DNA of 64,000 nt from DATBQN01 sp963755825. GTDB lineage: Bacteria; Acidobacteriota; Thermoanaerobaculia; Multivoradales; UBA5704. The notes beneath the pieces are model-generated. The model was not told the DNA's origin. It saw nothing but the letters and a program-made list of their open reading frames with translations, and made no database searches. Shown here in pieces: positions 25,601 through 33,804 of the stretch. Every line of letters begins with the position of its first letter. Position 1 is the first letter of the stretch. Location: contig CAVWLA010000001.1 of the NCBI GenBank assembly GCA_963755825.1, forward strand, positions 310,001 through 374,000, written 5' to 3'. A program made the position numbers and the translations under genes.

Positions 25601-27370
25601 GTGCTCGCGTCGTAGCAGGTCGAGACGAACGCCGTGTTGCCGTTCTCCGCCGTCCACCGGTAGTTCGAAGTCTCGAGAACCCAGGGCGCCGTCGGCGCCG
25701 GCGGCACGAAGGTGTTGTCCGGATAGGGGACGTTGGTCGTCGGGTTCCAGTGGTAGACGCCGCTCGCCGGGTTGTAGTCGACCAGCGAGGTGCGGGCGTT
25801 GTTGCCGGGGAAGGTGCCGCTCGTCGCCGCCGCGCGATAGTGGCCGAGGCCGTCGAAGCTCGAGTCGTCGACGTCGGCGGTGCGCCCGCCGTCGTCGTCG
25901 TAGACCGTGTGCTCGGACTCGAACGCGGGAGTTCTCTGAGCTGTTGCCGCTCACCTGCGAGTCGTTGGTGTAGCGCAGGTAGCTGCGCCGCCGGAGGACG
26001 CCGGCGGAGGCCGCTCCCTGGTAGACCTCGGTCGACAGGTTGTGGGTGCCGGCGGCGTCGACCAGGTCGGGGGAGAAGGGGAGCCCCTCCGACCAGCCGC
26101 CGCCGTTGTCGTCGAAGTAGTGGTAGGTCTGGTGGCCGAGCGGCGAGGTGACGAGCGTCCGCTGCTCGTCGATCGACGAGCCCGCCCGCGTCGCCTGCGC
26201 GTAGGTCCAGGTGCCGAGGACCGTCCCCGTGACGTCGGTCACCGTCTTGCTCAGCGCCCCCTCGGAGGTGCTCACCCAGATCTGCGGCGTGACGTCCGCC
26301 CGCGGGTGGCGGAAGGAGTAGGTGCCGTAGGTGTAGTCGTAGCGCCCGAAGGTCGGCAGCACGAGGCCGATGAGCGTCCCCGGCACCGTGTAGGTGCCGT
26401 TGACGAAATTCGGCTGCAGCATGTAGCTCATCGAATACGACGAGCCGTCCGGCAGACCGACGCTGGCGAGGAGCGGCACGGTGAGCTGCTTCGAGCGGCA
26501 GGAGTCGGTGTCGTAGTGGTCGCGGCCGATCGTCATGTCGGCGTAGGTGAAGGAGTAGGTCGCCGTGCCGCCGAAGGCGGTCACCGTCACGTGGTCCACC
26601 TGGCCCAAGCCGGGCGCCGCCGTGCGGAAGAAGATCTTCTGCGTCCGCCCCTGGGTATCGGTCAGGTCCCACTCGCTCGCGTGCGCGTAGGAGACCGCCA
26701 GCGCGTTGCCCGAGCGGTCGGCGATCGTCGCCAGGCGGTTGCTGCCGTCGAAGGTGTGGACGAGGCCGCTCGGGAACTCGATCGTCTTCCAGCCGGCGGG
26801 CAGGCCCGACAGAGCGAGGTTGAAGCGCAGGTAGGTGTCGTCGCGGCTGTAGAAGACGTTCGCCGTCGTCGGCTCGCCGTTGTGGAGGTTGGGCGCGAAG
26901 AAGGCGTGCTTGGCGCCGTCGGCGGCGACGTAGAGCCAGGTCACCGCGCTGTCGTTGTAGACCGGCGTGCCCGGCGGATAGAGCTCGCCGAGAGACAGGC
27001 GCCAGCCGAGGCCGGCGTTGTGGAAGACGTCGGGATCGGCGTCCTCGGTCGACGGCTCGCCGAACTGCGGGCAGGGGAGGCCGTCGGAGAGCGTCCACAC
27101 CCCCGAGTTGTACTGCAGGGCGAGACCGTAGCTGAGGGCGCCGCCGACCGGATAGCTGCCGCCGAGCGGCAGCGACGCCGTGAGGTTGCCGTTGTAGAGG
27201 TTGACGGCGTCGATGTCGCCGACAAGATAGGCGGTCGTCGCCGAGAGCCCGCGGGCGCGGTTGGCGGGATCGTCCTGCGCCGCCGCCGGCGGCGCCAGGC
27301 AGACGAGCGCACCGATGGCGAGGGCGAGCGCCGCCAACGCTGCGAGCGGACCCCGCGCGGCCGCCCTCAC
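22393..27370 (-). pseudogene. Rhs/YD-repeat polymorphic toxin, split by a frameshift near 25,925-25,945
   Basis: The gene starts at GTG 27370, overlapping the upstream stop (GTGA). It has a Sec signal ending PPAAAQD. An N-terminal half (about 480 aa) in one frame reads to GNSSEN. Homology then continues one base later (FESEHTVYDDDGG) to the stop at 22393, so removing one base gives about 1,658 aa. The second half carries many YD repeats (TTYSYDLMGRVT, YDAAGNLTAW, YEYDDFDQL) and the RHS core end (RFLSVDPVGGTP … NRYAYVGDNPMNDTDPTGR). A variable C-terminal toxin follows, ending GSYGRGGNGVFQFIKNADG and NHRLF. The toxin class is not certain; the ending is reminiscent of BECR-fold RNases (weak inference). 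Frameshift, sequencing error or phase variation are all possible. Confidence 0.85.
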
Positions 27371-28110
27371 TCGAGGCTCCCGGCGTCGCCGACGGTAGCG
27401 GCGAAGGCCGCGAGGTCGTCCGGATCGACCGCGACGATCACATCGCCTTTCGCGAAGCGCGGCGGCGCTGAGCCCGACTTGGCGTCCGGCAGGAAGGCCG
27501 CGAGCGAGGCGCGCAGGCTGCCGTCGTAGGCGCCGTCCTCGTCGAGCGGCCCGCCGTCGAAGACGTCGAGCTGCCAGCTCCCCGACCCCGGCCGCACGAT
27601 GAGGATGGCGAGCGCATGGCGGTCGACGGCGAGCCGGCCGAGCACCATGTCGATGCGCCGCCGCGTGGCGTCGATCGGCGTCCACTGGAAGCCGCTCGGC
27701 GAGGCGAGCGCCAGCCGTCCGCTCGCCAAGTCGACCGCCGCCCACACCGAGAGTGCCGGCACGTCACGGCCGAGGTCGAAGCGCGCCGCGCCGGCGGCAT
27801 CGGCGGCCGTGCGATCGGCGAGCTTGCCGACCCGCGACGAGACCCGCGCCAGGCGCTCCCGGAAGACGCTCCAGAAGATCACCTCGCCGCCCGGCGTGGC
27901 GCCGGAGACCGTCGCCGCCTGGCCCTCGAATCCGAGGGAAAGAGGCGCCGGTGCCGTTTGCGCCGAAGCCGCCGAGGCGAGGAGCGCCGAACCGATCCCG
28001 GCGGCGAGGAGGAGCGATGCGAAGAGCGGTGAATTGGCGGATCTCAAGCGGTGTCCTCGAAGCGATGGATGGCGCGGTTTCCCTGCGGCGACCCGGCGAG
28101 TAAGAGGCAT
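27367..28110 (-). CDS. Exported hypothetical protein co-encoded with the Rhs toxin
   Basis: 247 aa from ATG 28110 (GGAG 6 nt upstream); a longer in-frame reading to 28206 lacks such a site. A long basic N-region and hydrophobic core (PLFASLLLAAGIGSALLASAASAQ) form a Sec signal. The mature part has GGEVIFWSVFRERLARVSSRVG and, near the end, RFAKGDVIVAVDPDDLAAF, suggesting an extracytoplasmic beta domain. No family is recognised. Its stop overlaps the Rhs GTG start by 4 bp (GTGA), so it is translationally coupled and probably part of the same export or surface-display unit. Confidence 0.65.
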   Translation of the reverse strand: MPLTRRVAAGKPRHPSLRGHRLRSANSPLFASLLLAAGIGSALLASAASAQTAPAPLSLGFEGQAATVSGATPGGEVIFWSVFRERLARVSSRVGKLADRTAADAAGAARFDLGRDVPALSVWAAVDLASGRLALASPSGFQWTPIDATRRRIDMVLGRLAVDRHALAILIVRPGSGSWQLDVFDGGPLDEDGAYDGSLRASLAAFLPDAKSGSAPPRFAKGDVIVAVDPDDLAAFAATVGDAGSLE

Positions 28111-28208
28111 GACAGCTCCTAGTCGACAGTACGCGCGGCCGCGCGGAGGAGTCAAGCAGATGCCGTATCGGCCAGAGTGAGTCTTGCCTCGGCCTGAGTT
28201 CTCCACCG

Positions 28209-28378
28209 CGAAGGTGCCAGCCGTCTTTGAACGAGCCGCTGGCGCCTTGAATCGGGACGGGTACCTGGCACCTTTCGGAGAGCTCGGGAAGGTGCCCGGA
28301 AGGTGCCGGAAAGGTGCCAGGTGATTTGCAGACCGCGCCTACGAGGTACCTGGCACCTACGAAAATCACCTGGCACCT
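28209..28378. repeat. Cluster of inverted AGGTGCCAGGT repeats
   Basis: Copies occur at 28209-28219 (gaaggtgccag), 28259-28273 (ggtacctggcacctt), 28312-28329 (aggtgccaggtgatttgc), 28344-28361 (aggtacctggcacctacg) and 28362-28378 (aaaatcacctggcacct), with shortened aggtgcc words at 28290-28307. The copies at 28312 and 28362 are near-perfect reverse complements and could form a hairpin. This resembles REP-type intergenic repeats. Confidence 0.7.
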
Positions 28379-28405
28379 CGGGGATCCGCGCCCTTGCAAG
28401 AGGTC

Positions 28406-28419
28406 GTACACAGCTGTAC
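28406..28419. promoter_or_regulatory. Candidate operator of the MarR regulator (site 1)
   Basis: GTACA-CAGC-TGTAC has perfect 5-bp inverted arms and ends 10 bp before the marR ATG at 28430. A similar word lies before the Old Yellow Enzyme gene (28917-28930), supporting autoregulation and control of that gene. Confidence 0.5.
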
Positions 28420-28429
28420 CATTCGGCCG

Positions 28430-28888
28430 ATGAACGAACCGCTCGCGCCGCTTCCTGCTCTCGACCCTCCGGCGAGCCCGGCTCCCATGGCCTTCCTGCT
28501 GCTCGGGGTGGTGCATGGGCTCGAGGCCCGGCTGGAGGGCGCTCTCGACGGGGTCGGCCTGTCGCTCGCCAAGTACGGGGTGCTCTCCAAGCTGGTCGAA
28601 GCGGGGGAGCCGCTGGCGCTGGGCTGCCTCGCCGGGCTCTGCTGCTGCGTGCGCTCGAACATGACGCAGCTCATCGACCGCCTGGAGGCGGAACGCCTGG
28701 TGGAGCGGGTGAGCGACCCGGCGGACCGCCGCTCGGTGCGCGCCTCGCTGACCGCCGAGGGCGGCCGGCAGCAGGCGCGCGGCGCCGACGCCCTGGCGCT
28801 CGCCGAGCGCGAGCTCTTCGCCGCCCTCGGCGAGGCGGAGCGGGCGACCCTCGCCCGCCTGGTCCGCCGGATCGGCGGCGAGGCCTGA
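28430..28888 (+). CDS. MarR-family transcriptional regulator with Cys cluster
   Basis: 152 aa from ATG 28430; 12 more codons upstream from 28394 are open but would overlap the operator. The winged-helix region (about 40-110) shows LAKYGVLSKLVEAGEPLALGCLAGLCCCVRSNMTQLIDRLEAERLVERVSDPADRRSV. The CCC run in the recognition-helix neighbourhood, with another Cys four residues earlier, suggests thiol-based sensing of oxidants or electrophiles. It lies upstream of an Old Yellow Enzyme in the same direction, the arrangement of NemR/YodB-type electrophile responses (inference). Confidence 0.82.
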   Translation: MNEPLAPLPALDPPASPAPMAFLLLGVVHGLEARLEGALDGVGLSLAKYGVLSKLVEAGEPLALGCLAGLCCCVRSNMTQLIDRLEAERLVERVSDPADRRSVRASLTAEGGRQQARGADALALAERELFAALGEAERATLARLVRRIGGEA

Positions 28889-28916
28889 GCCGGAGACCCT
28901 TTTTTGTGCCCAAATC

Positions 28917-28930
28917 GTACAGCGCTGCAC
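28917..28930. promoter_or_regulatory. Candidate operator before the Old Yellow Enzyme gene (site 2)
   Basis: GTACAGC-GCTGCAC is a palindrome with one mismatch per arm, close to site 1 at 28406-28419. It sits 67 bp before the oxidoreductase ATG and just after a T-run (cccttttttg, 28898-28907) that could end marR transcripts. Confidence 0.5.
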
Positions 28931-28996
28931 TTTCTGTCGACGAACTGTCGAGCCCTGGATTCGTGTGACCACGGATACTTTCGACTGGAGACCCAG

Positions 28997-30091
28997 ATGA
29001 CCGATGCCAAACCGCAAGAGCTGTCGCTCTTCTCCCCCGTGCAGGTGGGGCCCTACCACCTTCCCAACCGGCTGATGATGGCGCCGATGACGCGCAGCCG
29101 GGCGGGGGAGGGGAACGTCCCCACCCCGCTCATCGCCACCTACTACCGCCAGCGCGCCTCGGCGGGGATCATCGTCACCGAGGCGACGCAGGTCTGCCCC
29201 GAGGGCCAGGGCTATGCCGGCACTCCCGGCATCCACTCCGACGCCCAGGTCGACGGCTGGCGCGCCGTCACCTCGGCCGTCCATGCCGAGGGCGGCCGGA
29301 TCTTCCTCCAGCTGTGGCATGTCGGGCGCATCTCGCACCCGGACTTCCAGCCCGACGGCAGGCTTCCGGTCTCGGCGTCGGCGGTGGCGCCGGACGGGCA
29401 GGTGCGGACGCCGAGCGGAGCCAAGCCCTACGTCGCCCCGCGCGCCCTCGAGCTGGCGGAGATCTCCGGCGTCGTCGGCCAGTACGCGGAGGGCGCCCGC
29501 CGCGCCCTCGCCGCCGGCTTCGACGGGGTCGAGGTCCACGCCGCCAACGGCTATCTGATCGACCAGTTCCTGCGCGACGGCAGCAACCGCCGCGAGGACG
29601 CCTACGGCGGTCCGATCGAGAACCGCGCGCGCTTCCTGCGCGAGGTGATGGAGGCGGTCGTCGCGGTCTGGGGGGCGGACCGCGTCGGCGTCCGCCTGTC
29701 GCCGGTCAGCCCGTTCAACAGCATGAGCGACAAGGACCCGCGGGCGACCTTCGGCCACGCCGCAGCGCTCCTCGACCGCTACGGTCTCGCCTATCTCCAC
29801 ATGGTCGCCGGCGGTGCCGCGGCGCCCGGCTCGCAAGCGCGCCAGGTCGCCGAGGAGCTCCGCCGCCAGTTCCACGGCCCGTTCGTCATCAACGGCGGCT
29901 TCGATCTGATGAGCGGCAACGCCGCGGTCGCCTCCGGGCTCGCCGATCTCGTCAGCTTCGGCTCGCTCTTCCTCGCCAACCCCGACCTGCCGGCGCGCTT
30001 CGCCGCCGGCGCGCCGCTCAACGCGCCCGACCAGACGACCTTCTACGGCGGCGGCGAGCACGGCTACACCGACTACCCGACCCACGGCTAA
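28997..30091 (+). CDS. Old Yellow Enzyme family FMN-dependent ene-reductase (NemA-like)
   Basis: 364 aa, full length for the family. LFSPVQVGPYHLPNRLMMAPMTRSRA starts the TIM barrel. LQLWHVGRISHP, EVHAANGYLIDQFLRDGSNRREDAYGGPIENRARFLREV (His-Asn substrate pair) and the C-terminal FMN-phosphate segment GLADLVSFGSLFLANPDLPARF are all present. It reduces activated alkenes, quinones or nitro compounds using NAD(P)H in the cytosol. The start at 28997 has ctggag upstream. It is probably controlled by the adjacent MarR regulator. Confidence 0.93.
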   Translation: MTDAKPQELSLFSPVQVGPYHLPNRLMMAPMTRSRAGEGNVPTPLIATYYRQRASAGIIVTEATQVCPEGQGYAGTPGIHSDAQVDGWRAVTSAVHAEGGRIFLQLWHVGRISHPDFQPDGRLPVSASAVAPDGQVRTPSGAKPYVAPRALELAEISGVVGQYAEGARRALAAGFDGVEVHAANGYLIDQFLRDGSNRREDAYGGPIENRARFLREVMEAVVAVWGADRVGVRLSPVSPFNSMSDKDPRATFGHAAALLDRYGLAYLHMVAGGAAAPGSQARQVAEELRRQFHGPFVINGGFDLMSGNAAVASGLADLVSFGSLFLANPDLPARFAAGAPLNAPDQTTFYGGGEHGYTDYPTHG

Positions 30092-30404
30092 GCGACAGCT
30101 TTTTTAGTATCGATGTGACGAACGGCGCAAAGCCTCCTCGGCGTCACGGCGTGAGGGCGCCGGAGCACCGGGGAGGCTCGTGTCGACCCTCCGACGACAC
30201 CTAGAAAATGAGCAGGGAATCCTCCTCTTCGTATGTAAGCGCGAGGTGGTTCTCGGTGCCGCGCCGGCGCCGTCTCTCGGGATGGCGCCGGGGCGACGGG
30301 CCGCGCAGATGCCGGCTCGACGCCCGGCGCGCACAGATCTAGGTAAGAGGGCTCCGCCGGCGCGCATCGGCTCGGCGGAGACAATCGCGAGGAGAGCGAG
30401 AAAC
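30092..30404. other. Intergenic leader with a large imperfect hairpin
   Basis: 313 bp between the ene-reductase and the monooxygenase start. It contains a T-run (30101-30106) and a stem at 30131-30141 / 30168-30178. The open frame through most of it (from 30180) lacks codon bias and family homology, so I treat it as leader rather than coding. Confidence 0.5.
30131..30178 (+). terminator. Hairpin downstream of the ene-reductase gene
   Basis: agcctcctcgg pairs with ccggggaggct (11 bp, one G-U), with an inner cac/gtg pairing. It begins 40 bp after the stop. It may terminate the ene-reductase transcript or structure the leader of the next gene. Confidence 0.4.
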
Positions 30405-31715
30405 GTGACCGTCCGCAACGACAACTCCTTCGACGTCGCGGGGATCGGCATCGGCCCCTCCAACCTGAGCGTCGCCGCGCTGCTCGCCAGCTCGCGCGAC
30501 ATCCGCGCCCGCTTCTACGATCGCCGGCCGGAGTTCCAGTGGCATCCCGGCCTGATGTTCCCCGACGCCGTGCTGCAGGTGTCCTACTTGAAGGATCTGG
30601 TGACGCTCGCCGATCCGACCAGCCCCTACTCGTTCCTCTCCTTCCTCTTCAGCACCAAGCGGCTCTATCGCTTCATCAACGCGAGTTTTCCGCGCGTCCG
30701 CCGCCGTGAGTTCAACCACTACCTGCAGTGGGTCTGCAGCCAGCTCTCTTCGCTCGAGTTCGGCAAGCCGATCGAGTCGGTGTCCTTCGACAACGAGTTC
30801 GTGCTCGAGGTGGGCGGCGAGCGGGTGCGCGCCAAGAACCTCATCCTCGGCACCGGCGCCGTCCCCTTCGTGCCGAGCTGCGTTGCGCCGCACCGCTGCA
30901 CCAGCGTCTTCCACGCTTCGGAGTACCTGGCGAGCGGCCTCGAGCCCAAGGGGCAGCGGATCGCCGTCATCGGCGGCGGGCAGACCGGCGCCGAGGTGGT
31001 GATGGATCTCCTCGCCGGCTCCGGTCGGCTGCCGCGCGAGCTCTACTGGATCTCGCGCCGCGCCAACTTCCTGCCCCTCGACGAGTCGCCGTTCACCAAC
31101 GAGTGGTTCACGCCGGCCTACAGCGACTTCTTCTACCACCTGCCGGCCGAGGTACGCGTCAAGCTGATCGAGGAGCAGAAGCTGGCGAGCGACGGGATCT
31201 CCCCCGGCCTCCTCGAGACCCTCTACCGGCGGCTCTACGAGCTCGAGTTCATCGAGACCTCGCCCTGCCGCTGCCGGCTATGGCCGGGGCGCAGCCTCGA
31301 CTCCATGCGCCGCGAGCCGTCCGGCTGGCATCTCGAGGTGGACGAGCGCTATACCGGCGCCCACGAGTCGCTGCGCGTCGACCACGTCATCCTCTGCACC
31401 GGCTACACCTACGGCCTGCCGACCTTCCTCGCCCCGCTGGCCGACCGCGTCGCCCGCGACGGCGAGCACTACCAGGTCGCCGAGGACTTCTCGATCGCCT
31501 GGGACGGTCCGCCCGACCGCCGCATCTTCGTGCAGAACGCCGCCCGCATCCGCCGCGGCATCGCCGACCCCAACCTGAGCCTGCTCGCCTGGCGGAGCGC
31601 CAAGATCATCAACAGCCTCTGCGGCCGCACCGTCTACGACGTCGAGGAAGAGGCGTCGCTGGTCGACTGGGGCACCTACGCCGGCGTGGCCGAGCGGCGC
31701 GAGGTCTGGGCGTAG
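30405..31715 (+). CDS. L-lysine/L-ornithine N-monooxygenase (IucD/SidA/PvdA family)
   Basis: 436 aa from GTG 30405, preceded by GAGGAG about 10 nt upstream; family homology begins at once (FDVAGIGIGPSNLSVAALL). Features are the FAD GxGxxN motif (GIGIGPSN), PGLMFPDAVLQVSYLKDLVTLADPTSPYSFLSFL, the NADPH motif VIGGGQTGAEVVMDLL and the C-terminal FVQNAARIRRGIADPNLSLLAWRSAKIINSL. It N-hydroxylates the side-chain amine of lysine or ornithine (or a related amine), usually for hydroxamate siderophores. No siderophore synthetase or transporter adjoins it; the giant NRPS starts 9 kb away. Substrate preference cannot be decided by eye. Confidence 0.88.
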   Translation: MTVRNDNSFDVAGIGIGPSNLSVAALLASSRDIRARFYDRRPEFQWHPGLMFPDAVLQVSYLKDLVTLADPTSPYSFLSFLFSTKRLYRFINASFPRVRRREFNHYLQWVCSQLSSLEFGKPIESVSFDNEFVLEVGGERVRAKNLILGTGAVPFVPSCVAPHRCTSVFHASEYLASGLEPKGQRIAVIGGGQTGAEVVMDLLAGSGRLPRELYWISRRANFLPLDESPFTNEWFTPAYSDFFYHLPAEVRVKLIEEQKLASDGISPGLLETLYRRLYELEFIETSPCRCRLWPGRSLDSMRREPSGWHLEVDERYTGAHESLRVDHVILCTGYTYGLPTFLAPLADRVARDGEHYQVAEDFSIAWDGPPDRRIFVQNAARIRRGIADPNLSLLAWRSAKIINSLCGRTVYDVEEEASLVDWGTYAGVAERREVWA

Positions 31716-31871
31716 ATCGCGACGAGCGAGATCTCCGCTCGGCGCGGCCGCCGGGCCCGCGGGCGTGGGAGGGCTTCCCGGCGAGATGTCGGTCCTTCCC
31801 GGCGATCAGCCGAGCCCTCCCGCGCGTGGCGCATGCGGCAGCTTGTGCGCATCTAAAGAGATAGTTACAGT

Positions 31872-32972
31872 ATGCCGATGAAAAAAAGCTCGCCGCGCCC
31901 CATCGTCGCCGCCCTTCTCGTCGCCCTCTCGACCGCCGCCGTCGCCTTCGCCACCCCTCCCGGCGAGTGCCCGGCGATCCATCGCCCCATCCCCTCGGCC
32001 GCCGAGCGCCAGCTCCTGCCGCCGTTCGAGGTGATGCGGTGCTTCATGTCGCTCGCCGAGATCGACGAGGTGCGCAGCTCGATCGGCGCCAGCCCGCAGT
32101 CGACGCTCACCGACCCGGCCTTCGCGAGCGGCCAGCTCAATCCGGACGGCACCCTCCGCCTGCCGCTGGCGAGCGAGCAGATCGCCGCCCTCGCCGACAT
32201 GCACCAGGCCCTCGACCCCGACATGAGGGACGGCGCCATCCTCCGCAAGTACGTGCCCAACTCGGACGTTGGCGGCATCCTCTACGGCCGCACGGCGATC
32301 ACCTCCAACGGCAAGCCGCTGGTGGTGACGACGGACAGCGTCCGCGGCTTCGTCGGCCTGCAGCGCAACACCCAGGGGCTGACCGCCGGCGCCACCATCG
32401 CGGCCGTCGGCCTCGACTACGAGACGACGCCGCTCGGCCAGTTCACCGACGCGAGCGACGACTCCTATTACCGCGCGGTGGCGATCGAGGTGCTGAGCCA
32501 CGGCCTCCACTCGATCCGCCACACCATGTCCCCGCAGGGTGCGAGCGACGCCAAGATCCCCCTCGGCAAGGATCTCAACGACGCCTTCCAGGCGAGCGTG
32601 CCCGCCCTCGCCGGCCGCTTCTTCGAGATGGATCGCCAGGGGCAGCTCAACCCCTACACCGGCCTCGGCATCTCGGACGAGCTGGTGCTCATCGTGCTGC
32701 GCAGCCATCCGGAGATCGAGGAGTACCCGCTCCACCTCAACGAGGAGGACGTGATGACCAAGCCGACGCCGCTCACCCCGGGCGACCAGCTCCTCCGCCG
32801 GCTGGCGGACGGCCGCGAGATGGTCGTCGCCACCTATATCCAGGTGCCCGGGCCGGACGGCGCGCCGGTGCGCGGCTGGCAAATGGCGAAGCACCTCACC
32901 AAGCAGCTCGCGGCCTACTACCGCGGCCTCGTCGAGCAGGCCGCCGGCACCGTCGCGGCGGCCGGCGGCTAG
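31872..32972 (+). CDS. Secreted hypothetical protein
   Basis: 366 aa (ATG 31872, or ATG 31878 two codons later). The signal peptide is KKSSPRPIVAALLVALSTAAVAFA followed by mature TPPGECPAI. The conserved-looking centre includes ILRKYVPNSDVGGILYGRTAITSNGKPLVVTTDSVRGFVGLQRN and DLNDAFQASVPALAGRFFEMDRQGQLNPYTGLGISDELVLIVLRSHPEIEEYPLHLNEEDVM. I do not recognise a family. Only two cysteines lie in the mature part. It has no operon partner. Confidence 0.65.
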   Translation: MPMKKSSPRPIVAALLVALSTAAVAFATPPGECPAIHRPIPSAAERQLLPPFEVMRCFMSLAEIDEVRSSIGASPQSTLTDPAFASGQLNPDGTLRLPLASEQIAALADMHQALDPDMRDGAILRKYVPNSDVGGILYGRTAITSNGKPLVVTTDSVRGFVGLQRNTQGLTAGATIAAVGLDYETTPLGQFTDASDDSYYRAVAIEVLSHGLHSIRHTMSPQGASDAKIPLGKDLNDAFQASVPALAGRFFEMDRQGQLNPYTGLGISDELVLIVLRSHPEIEEYPLHLNEEDVMTKPTPLTPGDQLLRRLADGREMVVATYIQVPGPDGAPVRGWQMAKHLTKQLAAYYRGLVEQAAGTVAAAGG

Positions 32973-33031
32973 GCGGGAGCGGCGAACTCGCCGCTCTTGC
33001 TATTCAGTTTGATTCAAAGTAGATTGAGGCG

Positions 33032-33793
33032 ATGGATGCCATCGCCGACTGCCCGCCGTTCCTCAAGCTCGTGGCCCATCCGCAGCGCTGGCGGCTGCTC
33101 GGCCTCCTCGCCTGGAGCGACCGCCGGGTACAGGAGCTGGTCGAGCTGATCGGCGAGCCCGGCAACCTCGTCTCCTACCATCTGCGCCGGCTCCGCGAGC
33201 ACGCCCTCGTTCACGAGCGCCGCAGCTCGGCCGACCGACGTGACGTCTACTACAGCATCGACCTCGGGCGGCTCCGCGGCCTCTTCCTCCGCACCGGCGA
33301 GTCGCTCCACCCGGCCCTCGGCGAGGAGCCGCGGGCGGCGGATGGCCGGGCGGCAGCGGTCGGCGAGCGCTGCCGCGTGCTCTTCCTCTGCACCCACAAC
33401 AGCGCCCGCTCGCAGATGGCGGAGGGCCTCCTGCGCCACCTCGCCGGCGACCGCTTCGAGGTCGCCAGCGCCGGCACCGAGCCGTCGCGGGTCCATCCGC
33501 TCGCCATGGCAGCGCTGGCGGCGCGGGGCATCGACATCACCGGCCAGCGGTCGAAGTCGATGGATGAGTTCGCGAGCCAGCGCTTCGACTACGTGATCAC
33601 CGTCTGCGATCGCGCCAGCGAGGCCTGCCCGGTGTTCCCCGGCGATCCGCAGCGCATCCATTGGAGCATCCCAGACCCCGCGGCTCCCGGCGACGACGGC
33701 GAGGTCCGCATCGGGGCCTTCGAGGCGGCCGCCCAGGAGCTCGCGACGCGCATCCGCTACGTCATCTCACTGCTCGAGCGCCCCGGCGCCTGA
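33032..33793 (+). CDS. ArsR-ArsC fusion: arsenic-type HTH repressor joined to arsenate reductase
   Basis: 253 aa. Residues about 8-85 form an ArsR-like winged helix (LIGEPGNLVSYHLRRLREHALVHERRSS). After a short linker comes a low-molecular-weight-phosphatase-type ArsC (about 114-253): FLCTHNSARSQMAEG with nucleophile Cys120 and Arg126, VCDRASEACPVFPG with the relay pair Cys192/Cys199, and WSIPDPAAPG with the general-acid Asp. The Cys pair indicates thioredoxin-coupled reduction of arsenate to arsenite. The aquaporin gene follows after 11 bp. Upstream lies an unusually AT-rich stretch (33,000-33,030) suited to the promoter/operator. Confidence 0.9.
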   Translation: MDAIADCPPFLKLVAHPQRWRLLGLLAWSDRRVQELVELIGEPGNLVSYHLRRLREHALVHERRSSADRRDVYYSIDLGRLRGLFLRTGESLHPALGEEPRAADGRAAAVGERCRVLFLCTHNSARSQMAEGLLRHLAGDRFEVASAGTEPSRVHPLAMAALAARGIDITGQRSKSMDEFASQRFDYVITVCDRASEACPVFPGDPQRIHWSIPDPAAPGDDGEVRIGAFEAAAQELATRIRYVISLLERPGA

Positions 33794-33804
33794 CGCCTGC
33801 CGCC

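Larger units (their letters stand above)
28111..28429. other. Intergenic region with dispersed AGGTGCCAGG repeats
   Basis: 319 bp between divergent genes. It holds at least six copies or half-copies of the AGGTGCC(A)GG word in both orientations, plus the MarR operator candidate at its right end. Promoters for the leftward Rhs operon and rightward marR must lie here. No gene is seen. Confidence 0.6.

Noticed and set aside
23128..26151. A 1,007-codon plus-strand frame opposite the Rhs gene
   Set aside because: Antisense to a gene with clear YD repeats; the translation is Val/Gly/Arg-rich noise.
22655..27745. A minus-strand frame reading past the Rhs start and beyond the frameshift
   Set aside because: Only its middle (about 25,921-27,370) is the true Rhs N-terminal half; upstream of GTG 27370 and after the frameshift it is out-of-frame low-complexity sequence.
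30180..30404. 75-residue N-terminal extension of the N-monooxygenase
   Set aside because: It has no family match and poor codon bias, while the GTG at 30405 has a ribosome-binding site and starts exactly at the FAD-domain homology.
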